The notes beneath the pieces were generated by a model. It was not told where the DNA came from and ran no database searches. It saw nothing but the letters and a program-made list of their open reading frames with translations. Below, piece after piece: positions 1 through 11,123 of a DNA stretch of 64,000 nt. Source of the DNA: Pseudopyrenochaeta lycopersici (lineage: Eukaryota > Ascomycota > Dothideomycetes > Pleosporales > Pseudopyrenochaetaceae). The stretch covers positions 868,001-932,000 of the forward strand of contig NHZP01000011.1 in NCBI GenBank assembly GCA_003313425.1, written 5' to 3'. Every line of letters starts with the position of its first letter. Position 1 is the stretch's first letter. The position numbers were made by a program, and so were the translations under genes.

Positions 1-1868
1 TGCGCCACTTTGTTCCAGGTGTCATCTGGCCAAAGACAGGCTGAGTCGACCTGATCATAATATGCAATATATCATGGAGAAACGGACATCGATCAGATCT
101 CTCGTTGGCCTCAGCAAGCACAACCCCTGCTTTTCTAAGCCGTCATGCAAATGCTGTGTGGCTCAGAAGACTTTCCTGCATCGTACACCCCACCACATCT
201 CGTGCGCTACAAGAGGCGATCATGCGGTCATTGACTCTAGGCATAGCACCCTTTTGGGTCACTAGGAAGGTAATTGAACGATAGAAACCATGGGTACAAT
301 CGATGATAGTTCAAGGACTCGGATGAAGGGGCTTGCCAATATGTTGTATCCCTGCAGCCAGTGGGCCCTTTGCGCGCTTTCCGAGTCGTCCCTTCATCGG
401 TCGTGATAGTCAGTTGACTGTAATAACATCTTGTGACCCTATCAGGCATTATAAGGCCATGACACGATTGACTTAATGATTGGAGAGGGACTTACTGGTG
501 CCTACCTTCAGTGTGGAAGATGACAGTATGAGTAGCTCAGCACAGATTGTCGCTCCATTCATTCCGCAGTGTGCGCACGAGTTTCTCGCGCCAGTTCCAG
601 CAAGCTCATGCCGGTAGATCGGTTGTGGGATGTAGGTGCAAATACCCAATGAATTTGGCCTTGCTTTCTGATCGCCGAAGTATTGGATACGCGGCGGGTC
701 CCTTGCTCGCACCATCGTTCTAGCAATCCATCCTAGCAATCTCAACCCACCTGGATCGTAGCAAAATCAGCCACTCAGATCAAATTTTGTGATACAATTG
801 ATACAAATCCCAGAACCGCTGCTCAAGGCCTTGGAAAAGCACCACATTCGTCCGTTTGGACACTGATGCAAGGGGTAGCAAACAGAGAATGTGCCATGTT
901 TCTCGTGGGGCAAGTGTTATGGTGAAACATACACAATCCCAACACCGGCTCTCAGTAAAGATAATATTCAGTCCACTACCTGGGGCTGGGACATTGACTA
1001 GAACCATTTTATAGATAAGCGGGGTTGAGAAGAGAAGTACATGGAGCTCGTGCGGATAGCGAGGAAGTATGACTCGATTCAAAGTTCGAGTTGCACTTTG
1101 TTCGCAATGTTGGCCATGTTTCCCAGAGGTGGAATAAGTGTTGCGGAAGTGCCACACGGGGACCTCCCCCTCCAGCATTCTGAGGCACGATGGAGGCGTG
1201 GCTTCATAAGGGATAGATTTTATTCATAGCACGAGTCTTGCTTATTCACAGACAGCTGATCGAGACAGGCTGAGGACGTTTCAAGCCAAGGAGCTTGTGG
1301 ACGTGGGTGAGTTTCGGCGAAGGTACCCGCTTCATAGCTGCCGGTACTGCTCGCGCCACTTTCCTCGACCCTACCATTTCCCGTATGACGCGTATCGGGG
1401 CGCACCGATATCCTATGAGCTCAAGAAGGGGCTGAAATGGATGTAATTATTGCGCGAGAGCGAATGAAAATTGGCAGATGTATGTAGATCTTTGATGGGA
1501 CGCTCCATATCCACAACTCCTACGAGTTCGGTCGTCCTGGAAGCTAGGACAGCTCCTTTGCGCACACTTGATTACAATATGAAAGCATCTAATGGGAGAC
1601 AGTCAATGTTTCAACAGAGTCTTATTGGTGTCGAGGCTGCGAAGCCTCACAGTGGATATATTTACATTCCAGCTACCATTCTAACAACCCCAATCCAAGA
1701 CAAAAACCATTCAATCAAAGCAAGGGATAGCGAGCATGAGAAACATTTGGCTTAGCTCCGCCAGCGCCTAACATAAAACCGCAAATGCCCTCCTGCGCGC
1801 AAGTCATATGAAGCGGAATCAGTATCGAAGAATCCTCTCATAAATTTCTTGTCACCTGAACGGCGCCT
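1..1868. other. Gene-poor segment, no confident gene
   Basis: No recognisable protein family, RNA gene or clear repeat was seen here. The longest frame is a 132-codon minus-strand ORF at 780-1178, which has no recognised motif and could have arisen by chance. The segment may hold 5' or 3' regions of genes lying outside the window. Confidence 0.5.
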
Positions 1869-2108
1869 TCATCGGCGGGGCTCACACTGGAGTGGATGTT
1901 AGCGGATTACAGAAATATGGAATACTCAGTGACTTACTTGACAATGTGCACATAGCGCGTCAGCCCTGTCAACGAGCATGTATTCTCTTGGGTGATTCTC
2001 TCGCTGCCAGTTCCTGCAGCGAAACTTGTTGTATCCTCCCCCAGTTGCGCCAGTGGCTCTTCCGCCGGAAGGTCGTTGCGAATTCTGTGATGCGCCTGCT
2101 CCAGACAT
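1869..2108 (-). CDS. Candidate small Gly-rich, Cys-containing protein (62 aa)
   Basis: This is a predicted two-exon ORF: exon 1 at 2108-1938 starts with ATG, a consensus GTAAGT donor follows, and exon 2 at 1886-1869 follows a CCAG acceptor and gives a stop in frame. The protein has a Gly/Ser/Arg-rich N-terminus (MSGAGASQNSQR...), then a KFRCRNW segment and a closing ALCAHCQCEPRR segment. The four cysteines, arranged as a single Cys followed by CxxCxC, could bind metal. I know of no named family for it. The consensus splice site preserving frame is the main support, but two overlapping frames are also open here, so this could be a spurious ORF. Confidence 0.35.
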
Positions 2109-2843
2109 GGCGATAAGAGTGGTGTTGAAAGCGTTGAGCGAAGGCGACTGTCTTGTACTGGTAGTAGATAACTCGAGAGGTGTGCAGATGTACTGAATAG
2201 TGTTTGTTGAGCTGAGTTGATGTTCTCCGTTTTGAAGACTCTGCTCGCTTTATAGTCGCACAAGATATCTGTCGCCTTCGAAGCTCCTCCCATGCCAAAT
2301 TTGTTTCCGCGCCTCAATCAAGGAACATTAGACGAACAACGGTTGTTAGGCAAACCCGCCCCATTCGAGGACAGTCACATTGCATCAGATTCGGGCCCAG
2401 CGAGAGGCCGTTAGGCAGTCTTGAAAGAACGGCGAGCGCCACACGGCACGAACGCCTCATGCCCACAACGGAGGATTATCGGAAGGGCAGGACCCCAACT
2501 GTGCCTCCGCCACAACGACAAGAGCATCGGAACCTCAGGTCAACCGTCATTTGATCATTAGCACACGAAGGGGAAGACTTCCGAGGATTGGATAGAAAAT
2601 GTGAGTCGAACATTTTTGGGTCGATCCTTTGTTTGACCGCCGCAATATCTAGTCTTCTGCACAAGGACGTTTCCGGCGACACAGTTCAATCAGGGGCATT
2701 CATATGCTGTCCTCAGGTTGGGCTGAGAGCTTCAACGGTTCGATCTTCCGTTGTTGCTCGTCATATCGACCTTTGTGCAGGCAAAGTAAGAAGCTGTGCC
2801 GATCGCTCGACGTCCGGAAGAGTGCGACCCTTGAGCAACTTAC

Positions 2844-3250
2844 CAATCATAGTCATGAGACCTTGGCCACAGAAGTGGGGGATTATGTCGTGGTATCTTT
2901 CTTCGATTTCTTCGACATTTTGCACCCACTCTACCACATGTCAATGCCTGAAACCACTATTATTCTTCCTCTTTCCAAACCAGTAGGCACTACGGAATGA
3001 ACCGCAAGAGAATCAGGGAATCTACTTGCATTTTGGATGAGAATCATGCCAAACAATGAAGATGCCCAGCCTGGGCAGTTGCGGATGAAGTACGTAGTCA
3101 CAATGTGACTTACAATTCACGACCTGGTTGGCCCACGTCAGCGAGAAAGTTGACATACGGAAACAGGAAGATGTGCCTGTAGCTATCTCAAAGGGTACGT
3201 ATACCTTGATCTAGAGGCTTCACACATGTTACCAATTGCCTTGCTCTTCG
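2844..3250 (-). pseudogene. Remnant of an unidentified multi-exon gene
   Basis: Several minus-strand pieces look protein-coding but do not join into one open frame. From 3250 to 3114 the frame reads a segment containing CVKPLDQGIRTL, then a TGA stop at 3188-3190, then YRHIFLFPYVNFLADVGQPG, ending at a good GTAAGT donor. Further along, about 3020-2940 encodes SVVPTGLERGRIIVVSG before another stop, and about 2940-2844 encodes VEEIEERYHDIIPHFCGQGL before another GTAAG donor. The first stop lies where CGA would fit, so CGA to TGA, a RIP- or deamination-type change, would explain it. I could not assign the family. It lies 3' of and parallel to the Dicer gene. Confidence 0.35.
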
Positions 3251-3301
3251 ACTACACTGCTCGCTTTAGTTGGAAACTGACTTACCATCAGGTTTCCAAC
3301 A

Positions 3302-6300
3302 TCACACCCCGGCCTCTCCACCATCGAAAGACACATTTTCGTCTTTGGTATCCCCCATCACCACATTTTTCTCCCGCTCAAGCAACCCAACTGCGTTCCA
3401 GGCAGCGAGAGTCTCGGCGTTCCACCTTTTTAATCCTCCAACCACATTTCCGACGCTTTCCCCTCCCACTTTGACTTGACAACGATACATCATGTTCGTA
3501 CTCGCATTTTCACTCTGATCATCTGGGATATGAATATACTTGACATCCTTATCGACGGCAATGATCCCTAATCGAACCTTCGGATGCGTAACGTCAACGT
3601 TATCGCGCAAGATACGGTCGACGTGGTCAAGAATACCCAAGCGACGGACAAAAATTTCGCAGGCAGAAATGTCGCCATACGAATCGATGTATATGGCACC
3701 TATGACGCTCTCTACAATGTCGGATAAGAACTTGGGCGCGTCAATCAAAGCAAAGAGATGCCATGGAAACCTAGCATCATACTCGAGAGCAGTCTTTATC
3801 TGTTCCCTGACATGTTCATGTTGCCTCAGAGCATTATCTCTCGCCGTGCTCAATTGATGGTCTCCAAATCTGAGGAATTGCCATAGGGCTCGATGGTGAA
3901 TCTCCGGTTGCAGCGTTGACTTGTTAGTGATCTCTTCAACCAAGGTCATCTCAAACATGCTATAAGCGAGGAAAGTACCAGACACGGTCGCCGCTCTCAC
4001 TAGATGCATTACATCATGAGAGAGCTCTGATTTGAAGAGCCTTGTTGTGACGATATAGTCGAGCACAGCATCGCCGAGAAATTCGAGACGTTCGTAAGAG
4101 GAATTGACATTGGGCCCGTTGTAAGATGCATGTGTGAGCGCGTCGAGAAGTAACATCTTCCTGGTGAATGTATGTCCTACCATATTCTCAACATTAGCAA
4201 GGCTGTGTATGGTTGCCTGAGTCGAAGCAGCGTCATCTACATGGCAAAGGAGGTTTGAAGTCAGTCTTCTTTTCACAAAAATACTTCATGTATAGTCACT
4301 TACAAAGAGCTTGGTTAGCTTCAGTGACAGGTATAAAACTTTGCGGTAGCAGGGTTCGTATGCAAGCAAAGGCCTTAGAAAGCCCCCCAATCACATAAGA
4401 AGCGCCAATGAGAGACTCAATCACGTCGGCAACCAATTTTGACGACCTTTCTTCCTTTTGCAAGGGATTGATGTCAGCCAAAACTTGACCAACATATCTA
4501 ATCCTCCACTTTGCCCCCGTGAAGCGTTTCACGATGATATACTGATCAAGGCCAGACTCTAGAGCTGCTCGAGCTAGAAAGGCGTTGCTGACAATTTTGC
4601 TTTTCTTTCCAGTAAGGTAACTTTCTGGCCAGGTAAGGTTTTCTGCCATGAGATGAACAGAAGATATGAACTTCAAAATGGCATCTCCAAGAAATTCAAG
4701 TCTCTCATAATTGTCTTCTTCGCCTGTTGCTGACGAAGTGAGTGCTGTAACAAGAACGGATAGGTGTTGTGATTGGAATGAAACAGGCTTCAGTAGAGTC
4801 GTGTTGAGTTCCTCCGCAATCATGTATACCTCAAGTCTACGCAAGATCGAAGGGAACAAAAGCGCAAAGATGGAGTATGTAGCGGGAAGCTTGTTGACTA
4901 TGCATTCGGAAGTGCAGAGGGTCTCAGCTTTCGTGTATGCATCATTATCGTTCTGGTTGTCTGGCACTGGATGAAGAAAGTCCCGACGCTTGGGAAACCG
5001 GACCGCCTGGAGCTGTTGCTTTTCTAAGCTAGAAAGACTTGGAGCTGGTTCCATATTGAGAGTCTTCAATATGAATTTCTGTCCTTGCTGTATCACGACC
5101 CCCCACTCTGCAGGATCATATCGGCCTCTTTTCACAAACTCCAATGCTGGCTGCTCACCAATAATTGAAGCATGCCACTCAAAGAGTGCACTAATGTCAA
5201 GGGCTTGGCCTCTAGAGTTGGAAGGAGCGAGCATCCAGAGAAAATCGTGTCCACTGCCTTTGATATTGAATACTGACTGAAGAATGCTCCAAGTAGCCGA
5301 GCGCAATAGTTGAATGTGCTCGTCTGTCAAGGTTCTGCCTGATATTCTTGAAACCTTTACCCTATACTGCTTTGTTTCGTTCCAAAATAGCAAGATCTCT
5401 GGAATTTCGGGCATGACGACTGGCGTCAGTAACACCATTTCCATTGTTTCTCCTCCGGCTGCCTTCACCTCCAACAGGGTGTGATACCATGTATGAGGGT
5501 TGTCTTTCTGGTACTGAGCGACCAATGGCCAAGGATCAAAGTTCGGCAACACCAGTACTTTGGATGGCCTATGGTCTGGTGTTTGGAAACTCGCTTGCTC
5601 ATTTATATCAGTCTGTGGAGGAAGTAGATTGTCGTTCACCAGCCCAGCAAGATGCAAGGCTTTATATGCCTGGAATGATGCATCTTTCCTTGCCATTCTT
5701 TCGGTCCTCCAATTTTCCAAGCTTTTCGCATACCTGACTGTAGAATCAACCGAAATGGGAAGCACAACTCTGGCGGTGAATTGGCCAAGGTGTGTCTCCG
5801 CTAGCTCGAACTGAGGAAGACTGTTTAGAAACGCTCCCGAACCAATTGAAGCACAGAAGTGATTGAGATGTTGCACAGCGTTGTCAAGTGTCAATAGGGC
5901 CCTATATTGAAGTCAATGATTGATAGGATAGGGTATTTCTGGGAGATGCGAGTGAACAAGACATTGGGTCAACCACGGAGAGACTCACCCAGTGGTAGGC
6001 ACCTCGTAATACCGTTCACCATCTTCTTGTTGCTGTTCGCACTTTTCTGCGTGCTCGACACTTCGCATGTCGCTCTCGTATGCTGCTCTCATTTCTACCT
6101 CCAATGACTGCCATGAAACGGTAGATTGCGTATTTTCAGTATCAGGGACAAATATGAAGTATTTTGACTCTTGTTTTCTCGCTCTACCGCGCCTCTGTAT
6201 GAAGCTCTTGAGATTCTTGGGTCGCTCAAAGCAAATAACAAGATGGCAACTAGATACGTCGATACCTTCCTCGAGTACACTAGTTGCAAGTATCAAGTTC

Positions 6301-7998
6301 GTCATACCCGCTCGAAAGTCTTCAAGGGTGGTTTGTTGATTTGTAGGCTCAGCAAAACTGGCAATGATTGCTTTGCGCTTGCTTGATTGTGAGGTTCCAA
6401 CAAAGGAACCAACCCGGAACAGATCTTTTGTTCGTGGGTGAACAGAAAGAATCTCCAGTAGAGCTGCTACCCAGACGCGCTGCTCGACAAATACAAGACC
6501 TGTAAATTTCGGGTTTTGGCTGGCTTCGCTAACTAACAAATCCACAAGTGTTGAAACTTTGTGAGAGATGCTGTCTAGAGACATTTGTGGGCTAAGCGTA
6601 AAGCTGGAGAATGGCAGATTTTTGAGAATCCTGAAGAGGTGCCGCCTTTCGTCCACAGAAAAGTCGAGCAATTGTTGATCTGAGGCACGTACCATCTTTG
6701 TAAATTGCGCCATACACTGATGCAGATACCATTCCACAACTGAAGGCCCCAGTTCTTGCGCCATGGTTTTCGCCTTAGACACAAGGTTTTTCAATTGCTC
6801 GATACAGTACGTCTTTCGACTAATAAGAATGTTCTGTAGATGCATCACATCGCGAGTGTTTTGTTGCCTCTTTAATAGTTCTATGACATGAGGGTCCTCC
6901 ATTAAATTATAGTTGACGTGCGCGTCCTCGAGTGCGAGGAGCAAATGAGAGTGTGATATATCCCATGGTTCAAGACGGTATATAATCTGAACAAGCTTGG
7001 GCCTGTGAACATATCGAATAAGGTCTGATCGGTGGATCTTTGGAGTCCTGGCAGTAGCACACAAATTTTGCTCAATCTGTCTAGGTATGTTAAATATGAG
7101 TTTACAGTTCTGAAAGGGATCTTTACTGAAGTTCCTGAGCATTCGCCCTCGCCTTCATGACTGGGCTTGCACTTAACCCCAGAATTCTGGGTAGCGAGTC
7201 ATAGCAGTCTTCTGTGCGAGGTTTGTAGAAGTCAGACATAATGCGATGAGCGGGATGCTTTCCTGTGCAATGATGGGCTGGAAAACTTCAGCTGATAATT
7301 TCGCGTCGTCCTCATCGCTCTACATACCTTCATCGAAAATAAGCAAAGCAACCTTGCTCATTTTGACAAATCCATGGGTGAGCGCATCTAATAGCACTTG
7401 ATGCGTGGATAACACGATGCGAACGCCGTGTAGCACTGCGTCCCAAATACTTTGCTCGGTCCAATGGTCGATCCCGTCATTTCCGCTGAGGAGCTGAATG
7501 CCGTGGCCGGGTAAGTAGGATTTGAACACATTGTACTGCTGTTCGCACAGAGGAACAGTTGGTGCGAGGAACCAGACTAGCTGAGTCTTATGAGCCAGCT
7601 TCTAATTCGTGTGGTACGATGATATTCACACCTTGTTTGGTTGGCAGATTTCCAGCTCTGCTCTTGTGCGGTCAATGGCTCTATGATTTGGTCAGTACTC
7701 TGATATGGGTGTTTTGACGCAAATAAGTTTACATGTGTGTCTTCCCACTTCCTGTATCCATTACAACAATAATGTTCGATTTCAGGCTCTCTTCGACCAT
7801 CTCAGCCTGATAGGACCGAAGACGGAACGGCGATTCGGCCGTCTCAGCTGTCACAGTAACTCCATCATAAATTTTAGTTTCTGTAGAATCCATGTGTATA
7901 ATGGAGAACAACGGGTTTGGGAGTGTTAGAGTGATTGAAGGGAGAGTGTCAGGCTGCCAGGGAAGTACAAAGGTGGCGCTAGCCGTATTGGGTGACAT
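3302..7998 (-). CDS. dcl2: Dicer-like protein 2 (RNase III/helicase)
   Basis: This is a large RNA-silencing nuclease that cuts double-stranded RNA into small RNAs; in fungi Dcl2 is the main antiviral Dicer. Seven exons are inferred: 7998-7733, 7680-7632, 7580-7328, 7277-7127, 7080-5989, 5901-4304 and 4236-3302, giving about 1447 residues with all phases consistent. Domains in order: a DExH helicase with Walker [10 protein letters not shown] near residue 85 and DEAHHC near 190; a helicase C domain ending in motif [10 protein letters not shown]; a Dicer dimerisation domain after about 605; RNase IIIa with [12 protein letters not shown] near 1005; RNase IIIb with [12 protein letters not shown] near 1190; and a short C-terminal tail. 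The second acidic motifs ([10 protein letters not shown] and [10 protein letters not shown]) are also present, so both catalytic centres look intact. No separate PAZ domain was recognised. ATG at 7998 is the first in frame; a second Met lies 36 codons downstream. Confidence 0.95.
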
Positions 7999-8232
7999 CA
8001 CAGAAAAGGCAGGTGCAATTCTAGAGTATCGCCTTGGTCAGCAATGAAAATGTGAAGAGTTGATGGTAAATTTGGGGACACGAAGAACTAATGGGCATTT
8101 GGAGTGTCATTGTCATAATTGCTACACGAGTGCTCAAACCTCGACTCTCAACTTCCATAAGCCGGAAAGTCGCTGTCGCGGTGCCCGAGCTACGATGTGG
8201 CACTGTGCTTTCCCACGCGTATGGCGTGTTCT

Positions 8233-9248
8233 TTACAGATTGGTCAGGTAGTCTTCAACTTCCGAAGGACTTAACTTCCGGAATCGTGGACCAACAGCTC
8301 CCTCAACTCCTTCGAAACCAAGTAGCCTCTCCTCTGGTGGGCCAACAATGCCAATCTCGACAGTCTCGCCGTTCATTTCTCCTTCTATTGTCTCTTTCAG
8401 GGTAAGAAGAGCGATGTGGATCGCATCTTCCAACTCCAAGCCCTCGGTATATCGTTTCTCCAAAAAGGTTTTCGCACTGGTTGCACTCTTGCCAATCGCT
8501 GTCGCTTTCCAGGGAAAGTAGCTGCCACTGGGGTCGACCTGGTACAAACTGGGCCCACCCTTGAGAATGCCGCCAGTTTTGCCGCTCACCTTCTTCTTCT
8601 CTTCAGTGGCCTGCTCCTCGCTCTTGCTTTCTGCCTCTGGTTCAATCCCATCATCCCAACCTGCAATGAGCAGACTAACGCCGTATGGTCGGACACCACC
8701 TGATTGTGTAGCCTCCTGCATTACCCGCGCCACATCCTGGACTAATATTCTCGTGGGAGGATATTCGTTGTAAACGCGCTTGTAGCCAGTGTGTGAGACC
8801 TTACGGGCCTTATCAACAAGAACTCGGTAGTCGGGGCCCATGCCAGAGTAGACCATGCCGATATTGGGCGTTATGAGACTAATCTTAGACGATGATTGCG
8901 AGTCGATGAGCGGTGATGACGACTTCTTCTCGGTTGCCAAGACGATTCCATTAGTAGCTATGGTCAATAGTCAGCCTTATTCTGTACATAACACGGAGAG
9001 CAGCATACCCTTGATACCCAGCGAGGTAACACCTTGATTGACAGCATTTAAGGCATACTCTAGAAGCATATTAGAACTCGCTAGTTAAAATAATGCGAGC
9101 GAGTGACGTAGTGCTTAGAAGCGCGTACCTATCTGTACCAATTTGCCACTACCTATGAGTTAGCAAACAGTTTATGCATATCACCATTTTAAAGAGATGT
9201 TTACCTGGGGGAGAATGTGGTGAGTGAGAATGAGTATCTGTCAGCCAT
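8233..9248 (-). CDS. pre8: 20S proteasome subunit alpha type-2
   Basis: This is a structural alpha-ring subunit of the 20S proteasome, acting in cytosol and nucleus in protein degradation. Four exons are inferred: 9248-9205, 9148-9129, 9059-9009 and 8957-8233 (279 aa). The N-terminus [20 protein letters not shown] carries the alpha-subunit signature, followed by [11 protein letters not shown] and the core starting [23 protein letters not shown] and [10 protein letters not shown] are also typical. An acidic Glu/Lys-rich stretch of about 25-30 residues between GWDDG and [12 protein letters not shown] makes this protein longer than the roughly 250 residues usual for the family. The gene is tandem with the Dicer gene downstream and divergent from the RING-CH gene upstream. 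The three short 5' exons, two of them under 50 nt, are easily missed by gene callers. Confidence 0.95.
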
Positions 9249-9718
9249 GGCGAGATCTGTGAGGGTGAACGAGGAGTGGGGAAGAAAGTTATGCACTCGA
9301 CGAAGAAAGCAGAAGTATGCAGGGAGGGAGATGGGCGTAACTACTGAAGGTGATCCGAGCTGGAGCTCCAGGCTGCGGGAGCTTCGTCGTAAGTCGCAAG
9401 TGCCAAGATCGGCGATCGGACTTACCCCCTCCGAGCACCTCCCCCTGCCAGGTTAAGGTCTTTTAACTTTCGATTTCTTTGACCTTCTACAACCCGATTT
9501 CGCCCACGTTTCCGCCGTGTCTGCCACCGTGTCTTCTGCGTCACATAGAGCAGTAGGAGGCTGTGCCGGAATATGATCCGCGACGCTTAAGTTGGCGAAT
9601 GTCCTCCCTGCTGCTTTGATTGATCATATCGCCATCTTTGCGCCCATGCTTCCTTACTAGTAAGAGATCTAATTTATTAACCTTCGTCAAACGTGGATAG
9701 CAGCACATTATACACATT

Positions 9719-10781
9719 ATGTCTTCGTCTGGATTTCAGGCCATGCCTGGATGGTACTGGCCAGACGATCTACCTAAGGATGAAGCCTCTCACGCAACAC
9801 CTACAGGCCCATCGTCATCGCGATCGCGATCACAGCCTTCAAGCGCCTCAGCTACTGATGAGACACCTCCAGCAGGTGAAAGAGCGCGATCCGGGCGCAC
9901 CCATTGGCCGCCTAGACAGTGCAGAATTTGTCTCGAGTCCGTCCAGCCTACTTTCAATGTGCCCTCACAGAATCTTCCCGGCTTTCTACAGTCGCCCAAC
10001 GTCGTTTATGAAGATGATAGTGGGCGCATGATCCGGCCATGTATGTGTAAAGGCTCGTCGAAATACGTTCACGAAGGTTGTTTACAAGCGTGGCGCCATG
10101 CCGACCCGAGCTATGGACGGAGAAATTACTGGCAATGCCCTACCTGTGGTTTTAAGTATCGACTTGCACGTCTGGGTGCTGGACGTTTCATCGGCAGTGT
10201 TGGTACGTTAAAAGTCTGTTCTTGGAAAATCAGCAGCGAAGGAAATGCTAACAACGATTACAGCCGCTCAAGTTGCATTGACAGCTATCATATTGGTTTC
10301 AATTGTCTTTGTTCTCGGATTCTTTGCAGACCCGATAATCAATTTGTATCTTGACCCATGGAGCGTTCTTACACCCTGGTCGACTTGGTCTAGATCTGGC
10401 CACGCTTCTTACTACGACGACGACGATGAGCCATTCACCTGGTACGAGCACTTTGCGAAGGGCTTCGCCAGTATGGGTGTGCTCGGATTCTTAAAAGTTC
10501 TTCTAGCTAGCCCGCTTTCTTATTTCAGGATCGGGGGTCATCGAGGTCGAAACACTGGTCGTGATCGGTATGAGCAGGTCAATTGGATCATCATACTGAT
10601 CGGAGTCGGTACATTTCTGGCGGTACGTATCACACTTCCCTTCCGGCTCTAAGAGACCGCTAAACCTTAATAGGCCATTTACAAAGGTGTACGCGCCTGG
10701 AGTCGCCGAACTCTTGAGAAGGCAGGAGAGCGAGTCATGGATGTTCAAGGTGACGACGATGATGATGATCAAAATGAATAG
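9719..10781 (+). CDS. RING-CH (MARCH-type) membrane E3 ligase
   Basis: This is a probable membrane-anchored E3 ubiquitin ligase. Three exons (9719-10202, 10264-10622, 10674-10781) give 316 residues. After a Ser/Pro-rich N-terminus comes a C4HC3 RING-CH finger: CRIC, then a spacer of about 30 residues, CMCKGSSKYVHEGC, and WQCPTC. The C-terminal half has hydrophobic segments (ALTAIILVSIVFVLGFF; GFLKVLLASPLSYF; WIIILIGVGTFLAAIY) consistent with two to four membrane spans, and ends in an acidic tail (DDDDDDQNE). The arrangement resembles small MARCH proteins such as mitochondrial MARCHF5 rather than the much larger Doa10/SsmB type, but orthology is inference. Its start is divergent from the proteasome gene with about 470 bp between them. 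Confidence 0.85.
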
Positions 10782-10938
10782 ATCATAATCCGATTGCGTA
10801 TGAACAAATATGAGGACGAATTCCGTCGTTATATCTTCAAAACCACGCACTTTCTCTGAAACCCGCACATTCTTAAATTGCCACGAGTTACTCCTCAATA
10901 CTGTGTCAATTAGTCTACGTGCGAAGAATGAACAGCCC

Positions 10939-11061
10939 ATGACCTCCATCTCGACAATGTACGTCTTGTACGGTTGGGTTTTGGAGCTTGGCGCTATCGC
11001 CATTGGCATCTTCATATTGGTCTGGTCCGCTCTTCGTGGCATTTCTAAATGGCTAAATTGA
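10939..11061 (+). CDS. Candidate 40-aa single-pass membrane microprotein
   Basis: A short ATG-initiated frame starts MTSISTMYVLYGW, then has a clear hydrophobic helix (LELGAIAIGIFILVW) and a basic amphipathic end (SALRGISKWLN). This is the layout of small organelle-membrane subunits. It lies between the convergent RING-CH and coiled-coil genes, where otherwise nothing is coding. The frame is open upstream to 10810 without a better start. No family was recognised, and a chance ORF is possible. Confidence 0.3.
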   Translation: MTSISTMYVLYGWVLELGAIAIGIFILVWSALRGISKWLN

Positions 11062-11123
11062 GAAGAAGCCTCTAGCACATCTTGCAGCTAATCTGTGTAC
11101 TTCAGGGTAGAAACCTGCCAGTA

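Noticed and set aside
780..1178. 132-codon minus-strand ORF
   Set aside because: No recognisable motif, no splice-site support and composition like random sequence; a chance ORF of this length is plausible in 64 kb.
7127..7140. Apparent in-frame TAA after AQELQ in the Dicer gene
   Set aside because: A GTAAAG donor overlaps the stop and an ACCTAG acceptor follows 46 nt later, restoring frame into QQIEQNLC; this is a normal intron, not a nonsense mutation.
7581..7631. Very short (30-nt) intron in the Dicer gene
   Set aside because: Using the later CTCAG acceptor gives a normal 51-nt intron and the expected family sequence [14 protein letters not shown].
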